DNA of 5,705 nt, taken from NCBI GenBank assembly GCA_016935045.1, contig JAFGRS010000278.1, forward strand, positions 1-5,705, read 5' to 3'. Each line of letters begins with the position of its first letter. The stretch's first letter is position 1. The notes beneath the pieces were generated by a model that saw nothing but the letters and a program-made list of their open reading frames with translations, was not told the DNA's origin and ran no database searches. Source of the DNA: Lentisphaeria bacterium. GTDB lineage: Bacteria; Verrucomicrobiota; Lentisphaeria; Oligosphaerales; JAFGRS01. This document shows, piece after piece, positions 1 to 5,526 of the stretch. The translations under genes and the position numbers were made by a program.

Positions 1-726
1 ATCCTGGTGTCCCCGGTCAAGGTGCACCGGCGTCAGGAGGAGATCCAGGCGGCGATCACCGAGGGGGTCGAACTCGAAACCCTGGTCTCGCCGACAAAGA
101 TCCACTCGCAGGGGGGACGCCTCACCGGCGTGGACTGCATCCGAAACCGCCTGGGAGACGTGGATGCCGGCGGCAGGCGTACGCCGGTGCCCATGCCCGG
201 AACCGAATTCCGCACCGCCCTCGACACCCTGATCGTCGCCGTCGGCGAAAAGCCCGCCAGCGAGTGCCTCCATGCCATGGGCCTCGAAACCGACCGGAAC
301 GGGCGGGCCAAGGTCAACCCGCGGTCCCTCCAGACCAGCCTGCCCGGGGTCTTCGCGGGGGGCGATCTGGTCACCGGTCCGAACACCGTCGTCGATGCCA
401 TCGCGGCCGGCAAGAAAGCCGTCGAGAGCATCGACCGTCACCTGCGCGGCGAGGCGCCCGCCCCGCCCGCATCCCCCCATCTCCCGGATGTCTTCGTCCA
501 ACGGCTTGAGGTGCCCGAGCAGGAAGCGGCACAGGCCCGGCGGCAGACCCCTCCCGTGCTGCCCGTGCCGGCACGGGCCAAGAACTTCCGTGAAGTGGAG
601 ATGACCCTCTCCGAAGAACAGGCCCGAGCCGAAGCCCGACGCTGCCTGCGTTGCGACCTGGCCTTCACGGAGCACCTGTGCCCGCATGCGGCCGAAGCCG
701 TGCCGGGAGGGAATGGGAAACCATGA
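1..726 (+). CDS. FAD/NAD(P)-dependent oxidoreductase, GltD (glutamate synthase small subunit)-like, 5' partial
   Basis: The frame is open from the first base, so this is the C-terminal 241 residues of a protein whose start lies outside the window. The visible part fits the second half of the GltD/pyridine nucleotide-disulfide oxidoreductase fold: AVGEKP (about residues 80-85, equivalent to the AIGxxP segment), then LPGVFAGGD (114-122), whose GGD contacts the FAD, followed by the helix TVVDAIAAGKKA. After a proline/alanine-rich linker (150-192) comes a conserved-looking tail, EVEMTLSEEQARAEARRCLRCD, with C215, C218 and C227. The family passes electrons from NAD(P)H through FAD to iron-sulfur partners in the cytoplasm. 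Its stop overlaps the next start by four bases (ATGA, 723-726), so the two are probably translationally coupled and form a complex. Any N-terminal iron-sulfur domain is not visible. The family call is firm; the physiological substrate is unknown. Confidence 0.88.
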   Translation: MLVSPVKVHRRQEEIQAAITEGVELETLVSPTKIHSQGGRLTGVDCIRNRLGDVDAGGRRTPVPMPGTEFRTALDTLIVAVGEKPASECLHAMGLETDRNGRAKVNPRSLQTSLPGVFAGGDLVTGPNTVVDAIAAGKKAVESIDRHLRGEAPAPPASPHLPDVFVQRLEVPEQEAAQARRQTPPVLPVPARAKNFREVEMTLSEEQARAEARRCLRCDLAFTEHLCPHAAEAVPGGNGKP

Positions 727-1400
727 TCACGCTCACCATCAACGGCTTGGAGGTCTCGGTCGAGGAGGGATCCACCATCCTCGAAGCGGCCCAGTTCCTC
801 GGGTTCCCGATCCCGACGCTGTGCCACATGGAGGGGTTGACGCCCTATGGCGCCTGCCGCCTGTGCGTGGTCGAGATCGGGGAGGAGCCCAGGTCCCGGC
901 TGGTTTCCTCCTGCACCTACCCCGTCGAGCAGGGCCTCAAGGTCCGCACGGCTTCGGCCCGGGTCCTGCGGGCGCGCCGGATGATCCTCGAACTGCTGCT
1001 GGCATCGTGCCCCCAGTCCAAGACCATCCAGGACCTCGCCTCGGCCCTCGATGTGCGGCAGCAGCGCTTCCGGCAGGAGTACCAGGACTGCATCCTCTGC
1101 GGCCGCTGTGTGCGCATGTGCGAGGAACAGATGATGGCCAAGGCCATCGGCTTCCGGGGCCGCGGAGAAGGGCGCAGCATCGGGACCCCCTTCGACGTGC
1201 CCTCGGATGCGTGCCGCACCTGCGGCGGCTGCATGTACGTCTGCCCGGCCTGCACCCTGCGCTGCACCTACAACGTGCCGGAGAAGGCAATCTGCGGCGG
1301 CTGCGCCAACATCAGTCCGCCATGCATCGAGAAGGCGGGGTTCGACGACATGATGTGCTACATGGAACCCTGTGTGGCCTGCGAAATCGCGGCAAGATAA
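723..1400 (+). CDS. Iron-sulfur electron-transfer protein: 2Fe-2S domain, two 4Fe-4S motifs and a cysteine-rich tail (HoxU/NuoG N-terminus-like)
   Basis: The product has 225 residues, 21 of them cysteine. An N-terminal plant-type 2Fe-2S domain carries C34, C45, C48 and C64, with the typical TLCHMEGL...GACRLCVVE setting. The next region normally supplies the His-Cys cluster of NuoG/HoxU, but it reads LLLASCPQSKTIQDLA and keeps only one cysteine (C96), so that cluster is probably lost. Two 4Fe-4S motifs follow: C123-x2-C126-x2-C129-x3-C133 and C164-x2-C167-x2-C170-x3-C174-P. The last 50 residues add C177, C181, C191, C194, C201, C212, C217 and C220. The start at 723 is chosen over an upstream in-frame start at 651 because MITLTINGLEV matches the 2Fe-2S fold, overlaps the previous stop as ATGA, and has GGGAGG at 705-710. 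It most likely relays electrons between the flavoproteins encoded on either side. Confidence 0.9.
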   Translation: MITLTINGLEVSVEEGSTILEAAQFLGFPIPTLCHMEGLTPYGACRLCVVEIGEEPRSRLVSSCTYPVEQGLKVRTASARVLRARRMILELLLASCPQSKTIQDLASALDVRQQRFRQEYQDCILCGRCVRMCEEQMMAKAIGFRGRGEGRSIGTPFDVPSDACRTCGGCMYVCPACTLRCTYNVPEKAICGGCANISPPCIEKAGFDDMMCYMEPCVACEIAAR

Positions 1401-1413
1401 CGGTTCATCAGCC

Positions 1414-1420
1414 AAGGAGG
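1414..1420 (+). promoter_or_regulatory. Shine-Dalgarno for the FMN/GltB-like gene
   Basis: AAGGAGG lies 8 bases upstream of the ATG at 1429. It decides the start: the longer frame from 1372 would begin inside the preceding gene and adds 19 residues unlike the family. Confidence 0.85.
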
Positions 1421-1428
1421 CTTCGTCC

Positions 1429-3012
1429 ATGTCCTACTCCCGAGTGAACACATCCGCCGCGACGCTGACCAAGAATCGGACCGAGGGATCGATCACCCCG
1501 TCTTCGGGCATGTGCGTCACCTGCGTCGACGGCTGCATCGGTATGTGCGAGATCGGCAAATCGGCGTACCGCGGCCACGAGGTGATCTACCCCCAGCCGT
1601 TCGGCGTGATCACCACCGCCGCTGAGAAGCAGTACCCGGTGGACTACTCCCACCTGAACATCATGGGGACCTGCGTCGGCGCCTACGGCATCGAGGAGGA
1701 CAGCGACAGGGCGATCTTCCCGGCCGTCGACCTCGAGGTCCGCATCGGGCACGACGGGGGGCTCAAGTTCCGCTATCCCTGGCTGATCTCGGGCATCGGC
1801 TCCACCGATGTCGCAAAGAACAACTGGGAGGGCCTCGCCATCGGTTCGGCCCTCGCCGGGACCGCGCTGACCATCGGCGAGAACGTGGTCGGCATGGACA
1901 CGGAGGCCACCCTCGTCAACGGCCGGGTCACGGATACGGTCGACCTCAAGCGCCGGGTCAGGCTCTACCGGGAGTTCCAGCGCGATGGCTACGGCGCCAT
2001 CGTCGTCCAGGCCAACATCGAGGATACCCGCCTGGGGGTGCAGGAATACGCCATCCGGGAACTCGGGGTGGAGTGCGTCGAACTCAAGTGGGGACAGGGC
2101 GCCAAGAACATCGGCGGCGAAGTCAAGATCCGCGATCTCGACAAGGCGCAGCTCCTGCACGCGCGGGGCTACGTGGTGTTGCCGGACCCGACGGACCCGA
2201 TGGTGATCGAGGCCTTTCACCGGGGTGCCTTCAAGGAGTTCGAACGCCATTCCCGCGTCGGCATGGTCAGCGAGGAGTCCTTCGCGCAGAGAGTCGCCGA
2301 GTTGCGCGCGGCCGGGGCCAAGTATGTGTTCCTCAAGACCGGTGCCTATCGGCCCGCTGACCTGGCGCGCGCCCTCAAGTACGCCTCGACCTACAAGCTG
2401 GACCTGCTGACCGCCGACGGCGCCTCGGGAGGAACCGGAATGAGCCCCTGGCGCATGATGAACGAGTGGGGCATCCCTCCCGTGTACATGCATGCCATGC
2501 TGTACGGCTACGCCAAACGCCTGGCGGACCGGAATGCCTACCTGCCGGCCCTGGCCGTGGGCGGCGGCTTTACCTTCGAGGACCTCATCTTCAAGGGCCT
2601 GGCCATGGGCGCCCCCTACGTCAAGCTGATCGGCATGGCGCGCGGTCCCGTGGCCGCCGCCATGGTCGGAAAGACCATCGGCAAGGCCATCGATGCGCAC
2701 CAGATCCCGGTCTATGTGGAACGCTTCGGCAGCACCCGCGAGGAAGTCTTCGTCACCGCCAGTGCCATGCGGACCGAACTCGGTGCCGCCCTCTACGAGA
2801 AAATCCCCGCCGGGGCACTGGGACTGTATACCTATTACGAACGACTGGCCCAGGGTCTGCGCCAACTGCTGGCCGGGTGCAGGAAGTTCTCCCTCGAACA
2901 CATGTGCCGCGACGACCTCGCCGCCCTGACCACCGAGGCCGCCGAGATCACGGGCCTGCGCCACGTGATGGATGTGGACAGGGGACGGGTCGACCAGATC
3001 CTCGACGCCTGA
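1429..3012 (+). CDS. FMN-binding glutamate synthase-family protein (GltB central-domain-like) with N-terminal cysteine motif
   Basis: This 527-residue soluble protein has the FMN/glutamate synthase TIM-barrel signatures: ELKWGQGAK (218-226), the DGASGGTGMSP segment (330-340, matching SGHDGGTGASP of GltB), a glycine-rich phosphate-binding stretch AVGGGFTFEDLIFKGLAMGA (376-395), and the following helix. True GltB then has a cysteine cluster for 3Fe-4S (CxxNTCPVGxA type). Here that region reads VKLIGMARGPVAAAMVGKT (399-417), with no cysteine. There is also no class II glutaminase domain and no GXGXG domain, so glutamate synthesis from glutamine cannot be assumed. A short N-terminal segment holds C29, C32, C36 and C40 (CVTCVDGCIGMC) and could bind a further iron-sulfur cluster. 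It lies 28 bases behind the iron-sulfur gene in an evident operon, which suggests it receives electrons from the two upstream products. Related stand-alone FMN proteins include the methylglutamate synthase MgsC group, but its partners are not present here. Confidence 0.88.
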   Translation: MSYSRVNTSAATLTKNRTEGSITPSSGMCVTCVDGCIGMCEIGKSAYRGHEVIYPQPFGVITTAAEKQYPVDYSHLNIMGTCVGAYGIEEDSDRAIFPAVDLEVRIGHDGGLKFRYPWLISGIGSTDVAKNNWEGLAIGSALAGTALTIGENVVGMDTEATLVNGRVTDTVDLKRRVRLYREFQRDGYGAIVVQANIEDTRLGVQEYAIRELGVECVELKWGQGAKNIGGEVKIRDLDKAQLLHARGYVVLPDPTDPMVIEAFHRGAFKEFERHSRVGMVSEESFAQRVAELRAAGAKYVFLKTGAYRPADLARALKYASTYKLDLLTADGASGGTGMSPWRMMNEWGIPPVYMHAMLYGYAKRLADRNAYLPALAVGGGFTFEDLIFKGLAMGAPYVKLIGMARGPVAAAMVGKTIGKAIDAHQIPVYVERFGSTREEVFVTASAMRTELGAALYEKIPAGALGLYTYYERLAQGLRQLLAGCRKFSLEHMCRDDLAALTTEAAEITGLRHVMDVDRGRVDQILDA

Positions 3013-3033
3013 CCCGGGACCCCCGCGCCACAA

Positions 3034-3056
3034 TCCCCATCCCGCGGCACTGGGGA
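3034..3056 (+). terminator. Weak hairpin after the redox operon
   Basis: TCCCCA (3034-3039) and TGGGGA (3051-3056) form a six-pair stem around an 11-base loop, starting 22 bases after the stop of the FMN protein gene. No T-run follows, so intrinsic termination is not supported. It could be an RNA 3'-end structure or chance in GC-rich DNA. Confidence 0.2.
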
Positions 3057-3123
3057 CCCGCTTGAAGCAGCCTCCGGCCGCAACCGCGCGACGCCGGCGT
3101 GGGCGCCTTCAGGGAACTCGACC

Positions 3124-3142
3124 CGTCCTTGCGGCAAGGACG
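3124..3142. repeat. Perfect 19-bp palindrome
   Basis: CGTCCTTGC, a single central G, then GCAAGGACG: nine-base arms match exactly. It ends five bases before the 24-bp palindrome of repeat copy 1. It may be part of the same dispersed element, a protein-binding site, or an RNA hairpin (eight pairs with a CGG loop). No T-run follows. Confidence 0.6.
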
Positions 3143-3146
3143 CCAC

Positions 3147-3207
3147 AGTCCACACTTTGCAAAGTGTGGACCAGACGGGGGCGGGTGAGGCATCGAAGAA
3201 ACCCGGA
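3147..3207. repeat. 61-bp direct repeat, copy 1, with a perfect 24-bp palindrome
   Basis: This segment matches 3237-3297 at 60 of 61 positions (A at 3196 versus G at 3286), offset by exactly 90 bases. Its first part, 3148-3171, is a perfect 24-bp palindrome with half-site GTCCACACTTTG. The rest is a G-rich tail (CAGACGGGGGCGGGTGAGG and onward). As RNA the palindrome would give about ten pairs closed by a UGCA loop, but with no following U-run it is not a classical terminator. The near identity of the copies argues for recent duplication, or for an element copied around the genome (REP-like). A regulator-binding site is the main alternative. Confidence 0.85.
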
Positions 3208-3236
3208 CACGAAGCGGAATTCGCGCGAAACGTGAA

Positions 3237-3297
3237 AGTCCACACTTTGCAAAGTGTGGACCAGACGGGGGCGGGTGAGGCATCGGAGAAACCCGGA
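3237..3297. repeat. 61-bp direct repeat, copy 2, with a perfect 24-bp palindrome
   Basis: Second copy, in the same orientation as 3147-3207, with the palindrome at 3238-3261 unchanged. The 29 bases between the copies (3208-3236) are unrelated to the repeat and contain their own 10-bp palindrome, TTCGCGCGAA, at 3220-3229. The single mismatch lies in the tail, so the palindrome is the part kept identical. No third copy is visible downstream. Confidence 0.85.
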
Positions 3298-3481
3298 GAA
3301 GCGTTTGCCTCGGCCCGCGCCGTCTCGGCGGTATCCTGGAGCCCGCGGTCCTCCGCGGTTTCTCCGCCGCCGAATCGCCGGTCGGTGACCGCCTCCCGCC
3401 CCGGGGCCCGCGGAAACGGCGCTCCGTCACGCTCTCCGCGGAAGCGGTGCTATCTTCCGATCTGAGACAGCGCCTCCTGGA

Positions 3482-3548
3482 TGTCTGGACGGGGGGTGCA
3501 CCACACCCAAGCCCCGCGGTACACGATCCATCAGGTTCCACCCAGACA
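3482..3548 (+). promoter_or_regulatory. Inverted repeat framing the sulfatase leader
   Basis: TGTCTGG (3482-3488) and CCAGACA (3542-3548) are exact seven-base complements that enclose 53 bases. The second arm ends ten bases before the sulfatase ATG. Inside lies the 8-bp palindrome GGTGCACC (3495-3502). If transcribed, it could fold into a leader structure just ahead of a weak ribosome binding site (ACAGG, 3546-3550). A seven-base match across this distance can also occur by chance. Confidence 0.3.
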
Positions 3549-3557
3549 GGTTCTCCC

Positions 3558-4949
3558 ATGAACATTCTGTGGATTCAATGTGACGAAATCCGTGCCGATT
3601 CGCTCTCCTGCTACGAGGGCAATCCCTGGGTGCGGCCGCAGACCCCCAATGTCCAGAGGCTGGCGGACAGCGGCGTGGTCTTCGACAACGCCTTCTGCCC
3701 GTCGCCCGTGTGCATGCCGAGCCGGGGATGCGAGTGTACCAGTCAATATGCCACTTCGTTGGGGGTATTTCACAACGTGACGCGACGGCACCGGGAGACG
3801 TACCGCTTCGACACCCACTGGACCACCTGGCCGCGCCTGCTGCGGGATGCGGGCTACCTTGCCGTCAACGTCGGCAAACTGCACATCGTGGGTTACGACG
3901 TGTGGGACGAGCATACGGATTGTCCTCAGTTCCCCCGCATGGACGGTGCAGGGCGCACTGTGCCGCCGGAGTGCCGGGAGGTGAGGGTGCCGGGGATCCC
4001 CCGCCTGATCGTGGGGGGGACCTATCCGCGGGACGGGCAGGGCAGCGGGGGCTTCGGGGCCGGCCGGCTGACGGGGATCGCGCTGCGGCGCCTGGCCGCA
4101 CTCCAGGCATCGGACAGGCCGTGGCTGCTTCGGGTCAGCTACGTCGCCCCGCACACCCCGGTGCTCGCGCCGCGGCCCTTCGATGCCCTCTACCCGGAGG
4201 AACCCTTCACGGCGGCCCCGGAGGCGAATCGTCCCCACGAAGGCATGTCCGCCTACGAACGGGCAGTGGCCCGGCTTCAGGCCGGCGCCGGCCTCGATCC
4301 CTCCGCACTGGCCCGGGCTCGATCCACCTACTACGGGCTCGTGGCTGCCATCGACCGCGAGATCGGCCGCCTCCTGGACGCCGTGCCCGAAGACACCGCG
4401 ATTCTGCTGACAGGCGATCACGGCGCCATGCTGGGGGAGATGGGGCTGTGGCAGAAGCAGGTTTTCCACCATGCCGTGCACCGCGTGCCGTACGTATTCC
4501 GGGCCCCGGGTTTGGGGCGCGGACGCCGCACCGAACTCGTCGACCTGCTGGACACGGGACCGACACTGCTGGGACTCTGCGGACTCCCGGTGCCGGCCGA
4601 GTTCCAAGGACGGGACCTCTTCTCACCCGCCCTGCAGGACAAGGACCTCTACTCCGCCTTCGGCTACGGCGACCCGGGCGCCTACCTCTACGAAGCCCTC
4701 GAGGCCGGACCGGATTGGCCGCGACGCGTCTGCCTGCGCTCCGGCCCCTACCGTCTCGACCTCAGCATCCGCCGACAGGGCCGCAGGCTCGAAGGCGAAG
4801 AACAGGACGCCTTTTTCTGCGACACCCGGGAAGACCCCCGCGAGTGGACCAATGCCGCCTCGGACCCGCGCTACGCCGACGTGGCGCCGGCCCTCCGGGA
4901 ACGGCTCCTGCACTGGCACGACACGACCGTCCGCGAAGCATCCGTGTGA
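3558..4949 (+). CDS. Type I (formylglycine-dependent) sulfatase, apparently cytoplasmic
   Basis: The 463-residue product has the alkaline phosphatase-superfamily sulfatase layout. Metal-site D9 is in IQCDEIRAD. The catalytic motif C52-M-P-S-R56 contains the cysteine normally converted to formylglycine. It is followed by GVFHN, K107/H109 (VGKLH), H199 (APHTP), D287/H288 (LLTGDHGAMLGE), K300 and RVPYVFRAPG. The C-terminal part (from about 365) has the usual DLYSAFGYGD, LRSGPYRLDL and DTREDPREW segments. Such enzymes hydrolyse sulfate esters; the substrate cannot be read from sequence. The motif tail is atypical: residues 60-62 are CTS where L-T-G is usual, and C58 is an extra cysteine nearby. 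There is no signal peptide from this start. An in-frame GTG at 3447 would add 37 residues of non-family sequence that is not a signal peptide either. A formylglycine-generating or anaerobic maturase must be encoded elsewhere. The phosphonate monoester hydrolase branch of the superfamily is an alternative. Confidence 0.92.
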   Translation: MNILWIQCDEIRADSLSCYEGNPWVRPQTPNVQRLADSGVVFDNAFCPSPVCMPSRGCECTSQYATSLGVFHNVTRRHRETYRFDTHWTTWPRLLRDAGYLAVNVGKLHIVGYDVWDEHTDCPQFPRMDGAGRTVPPECREVRVPGIPRLIVGGTYPRDGQGSGGFGAGRLTGIALRRLAALQASDRPWLLRVSYVAPHTPVLAPRPFDALYPEEPFTAAPEANRPHEGMSAYERAVARLQAGAGLDPSALARARSTYYGLVAAIDREIGRLLDAVPEDTAILLTGDHGAMLGEMGLWQKQVFHHAVHRVPYVFRAPGLGRGRRTELVDLLDTGPTLLGLCGLPVPAEFQGRDLFSPALQDKDLYSAFGYGDPGAYLYEALEAGPDWPRRVCLRSGPYRLDLSIRRQGRRLEGEEQDAFFCDTREDPREWTNAASDPRYADVAPALRERLLHWHDTTVREASV

Positions 4950-5055
4950 GCACCGCCTTCCAGGCGCCGCGTTCCGCCGACGCATCGGCTTCCTGACCGT
5001 GCTCGGGATCACCTTCAGCATCTGGTTCGACCGCGCCCCGCGAGAAGCCGGGTAA
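4946..5055 (+). pseudogene. Possible remnant or frameshifted small gene after the sulfatase
   Basis: A GTG at 4946 overlaps the sulfatase stop (GTGA) and opens a 16-codon frame (VSTAFQAPRSADASAS) that stops at 4996. In another frame, bases 4972-5055 read FRRRIGFLTVLGITFSIWF followed by DRAPREAG and a TAA. Codons there end almost entirely in G or C, and the segment looks like one short hydrophobic helix. A single frameshift would join the two into a small membrane peptide of about 36 residues. I recognise no family. It may equally be chance in GC-rich DNA. Confidence 0.18.
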
Positions 5056-5096
5056 GGATGCCTGAGCCTGCGACTTGGCCGTGCGAATCCCGGCTT
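5045..5096. repeat. 8-bp inverted repeat downstream of the sulfatase
   Basis: AAGCCGGG (5045-5052) and CCCGGCTT (5089-5096) are exact complements separated by 36 bases. They start about 95 bases after the sulfatase stop and could mark the transcript's 3' structure. No T-run follows. Confidence 0.25.
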
Positions 5097-5169
5097 ACTG
5101 ATCGTCCCAGAGTCGTCTGTACATCCCGGAGTATGCCCGCAGGGACGCGGGCGCTCCAGCCTGTTTCGA

Positions 5170-5185
5170 GACGATTCGAATCGTC
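5170..5185. promoter_or_regulatory. Perfect 16-bp palindrome, candidate operator
   Basis: GACGATTC is followed directly by its reverse complement GAATCGTC. It is flanked more loosely by GTTTCG (5163-5168) and CGAAAC (5198-5203), also inverted. The size suits a dimeric regulator in the gap upstream of the secreted-protein gene, but no regulator is in view and the distance to that start (about 380 bases) is large. Confidence 0.35.
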
Positions 5186-5237
5186 ACGACCCAGGTCCGA
5201 AACGCCGGGGTCACGCTCTGTTCGTCCTCCCCCCATC

Positions 5238-5269
5238 TTCCGGACAATACCCCCGGGTTGTGTCCGGAA
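5238..5269. repeat. Hairpin with 9-bp perfect arms
   Basis: TTCCGGACA (5238-5246) pairs exactly with TGTCCGGAA (5261-5269). Inside, ACCCCCGGGT (5249-5258) can form three more pairs around a four-base loop, after a two-by-two internal mismatch. Neither side is followed by a T-run, so it is a poor intrinsic terminator. It may be a structured RNA element or a protein-binding site. Confidence 0.4.
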
Positions 5270-5526
5270 AACGCCCCCCCCGCGTCGCCTGCCACCCCTG
5301 TTGTCCACACCCGTGGCGGGTTTTGAACCAGCCTTCCCTGTCGGCTGGCAATGGTGGCAGGAACGCTGTATAGGATGTCAGCAGTCAGGCCGGCGCGTAC
5401 CGCAGTGGCGTTGCAGCGCCCGGGCGACCATGCGGGCCGCCTGGGAAACGCTGCTTTTCTCGGGCGGACAGTATATGCGCGGGGGGCGCGTCAGGTTTCG
5501 TTGGCTGCCGTGCGGGGGGCGTGTCC

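Larger units (their letters stand above)
3013..3557. other. Intergenic region, no gene, rich in palindromes and repeats
   Basis: These 545 bases separate the redox operon from the sulfatase gene. No frame looks like a real protein. They hold a weak hairpin just after the operon, a perfect 19-bp palindrome, two copies of a 61-bp repeat, a cluster of CCGCGG sites (3343, 3353, 3408, 3436 and 3514) and an inverted repeat in the sulfatase leader. The only promoter-like element is TGCTATCTT at 3448-3456, an extended -10 shape without a recognisable -35, so the sulfatase promoter is not defined. Confidence 0.7.

Noticed and set aside
438..1430. Open frame of 330 codons on the - strand opposite the GltD-like and iron-sulfur genes
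   Set aside because: It crosses two well-supported + strand genes and shows no motif of its own.
1408..3033. Long open frame of 541 codons on the - strand opposite the FMN protein gene
   Set aside because: It mirrors a gene with strong family motifs. Such antisense frames are expected where third codon positions are almost all G or C, and its composition (G, D, H, V rich) is typical of a shadow.
3148..3261. Rho-independent terminators at the two 24-bp palindromes
   Set aside because: No T-run follows on either strand, and duplication of the G-rich tail is unexplained by termination.
3147..3297. CRISPR array
   Set aside because: Only two repeat units, each 61 bp with a 29-bp interval, a full palindrome and no cas gene nearby.
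3157..3465. 102-codon + strand frame that reads both repeat copies in phase, because the 90-bp period is a multiple of three, giving LQSVDQTGAGEAS twice
   Set aside because: It has only a TTG start inside the palindrome and no ribosome binding site. The repeat's one mismatch changes the amino acid (K to E), and the tail is low-complexity. The - strand is open across the repeats too, so openness is not informative.
3447..3557. Upstream GTG start for the sulfatase, adding 37 residues
   Set aside because: The added residues are not a signal peptide or family sequence, and MNILWIQCDE at 3558 is the typical sulfatase start.
3531..4607. Open frame of 358 codons on the - strand opposite the sulfatase
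   Set aside because: The + strand carries all the sulfatase motifs and the antisense product has no recognisable domain.
3710..4996. 428-codon + strand frame overlapping the sulfatase in another frame
   Set aside because: Arginine/glycine/proline-rich shadow; the sulfatase frame is unambiguous.
5346..5360. Sigma-54-like promoter (CTGGCAATGGTGGCA)
   Set aside because: The GG to GC spacing is two bases too short for a -24/-12 element.
5310..5400. tRNA-like segment on the - strand (GGTTCAAAACCCGCC resembles a T-arm)
   Set aside because: The T-stem has a mismatch, and no matching acceptor stem, D-arm or anticodon arm could be assembled.
5444..5475. ECF-type promoter (GGAAAC ... GTATA)
   Set aside because: The spacer of 21 bases is longer than the usual 16-17.
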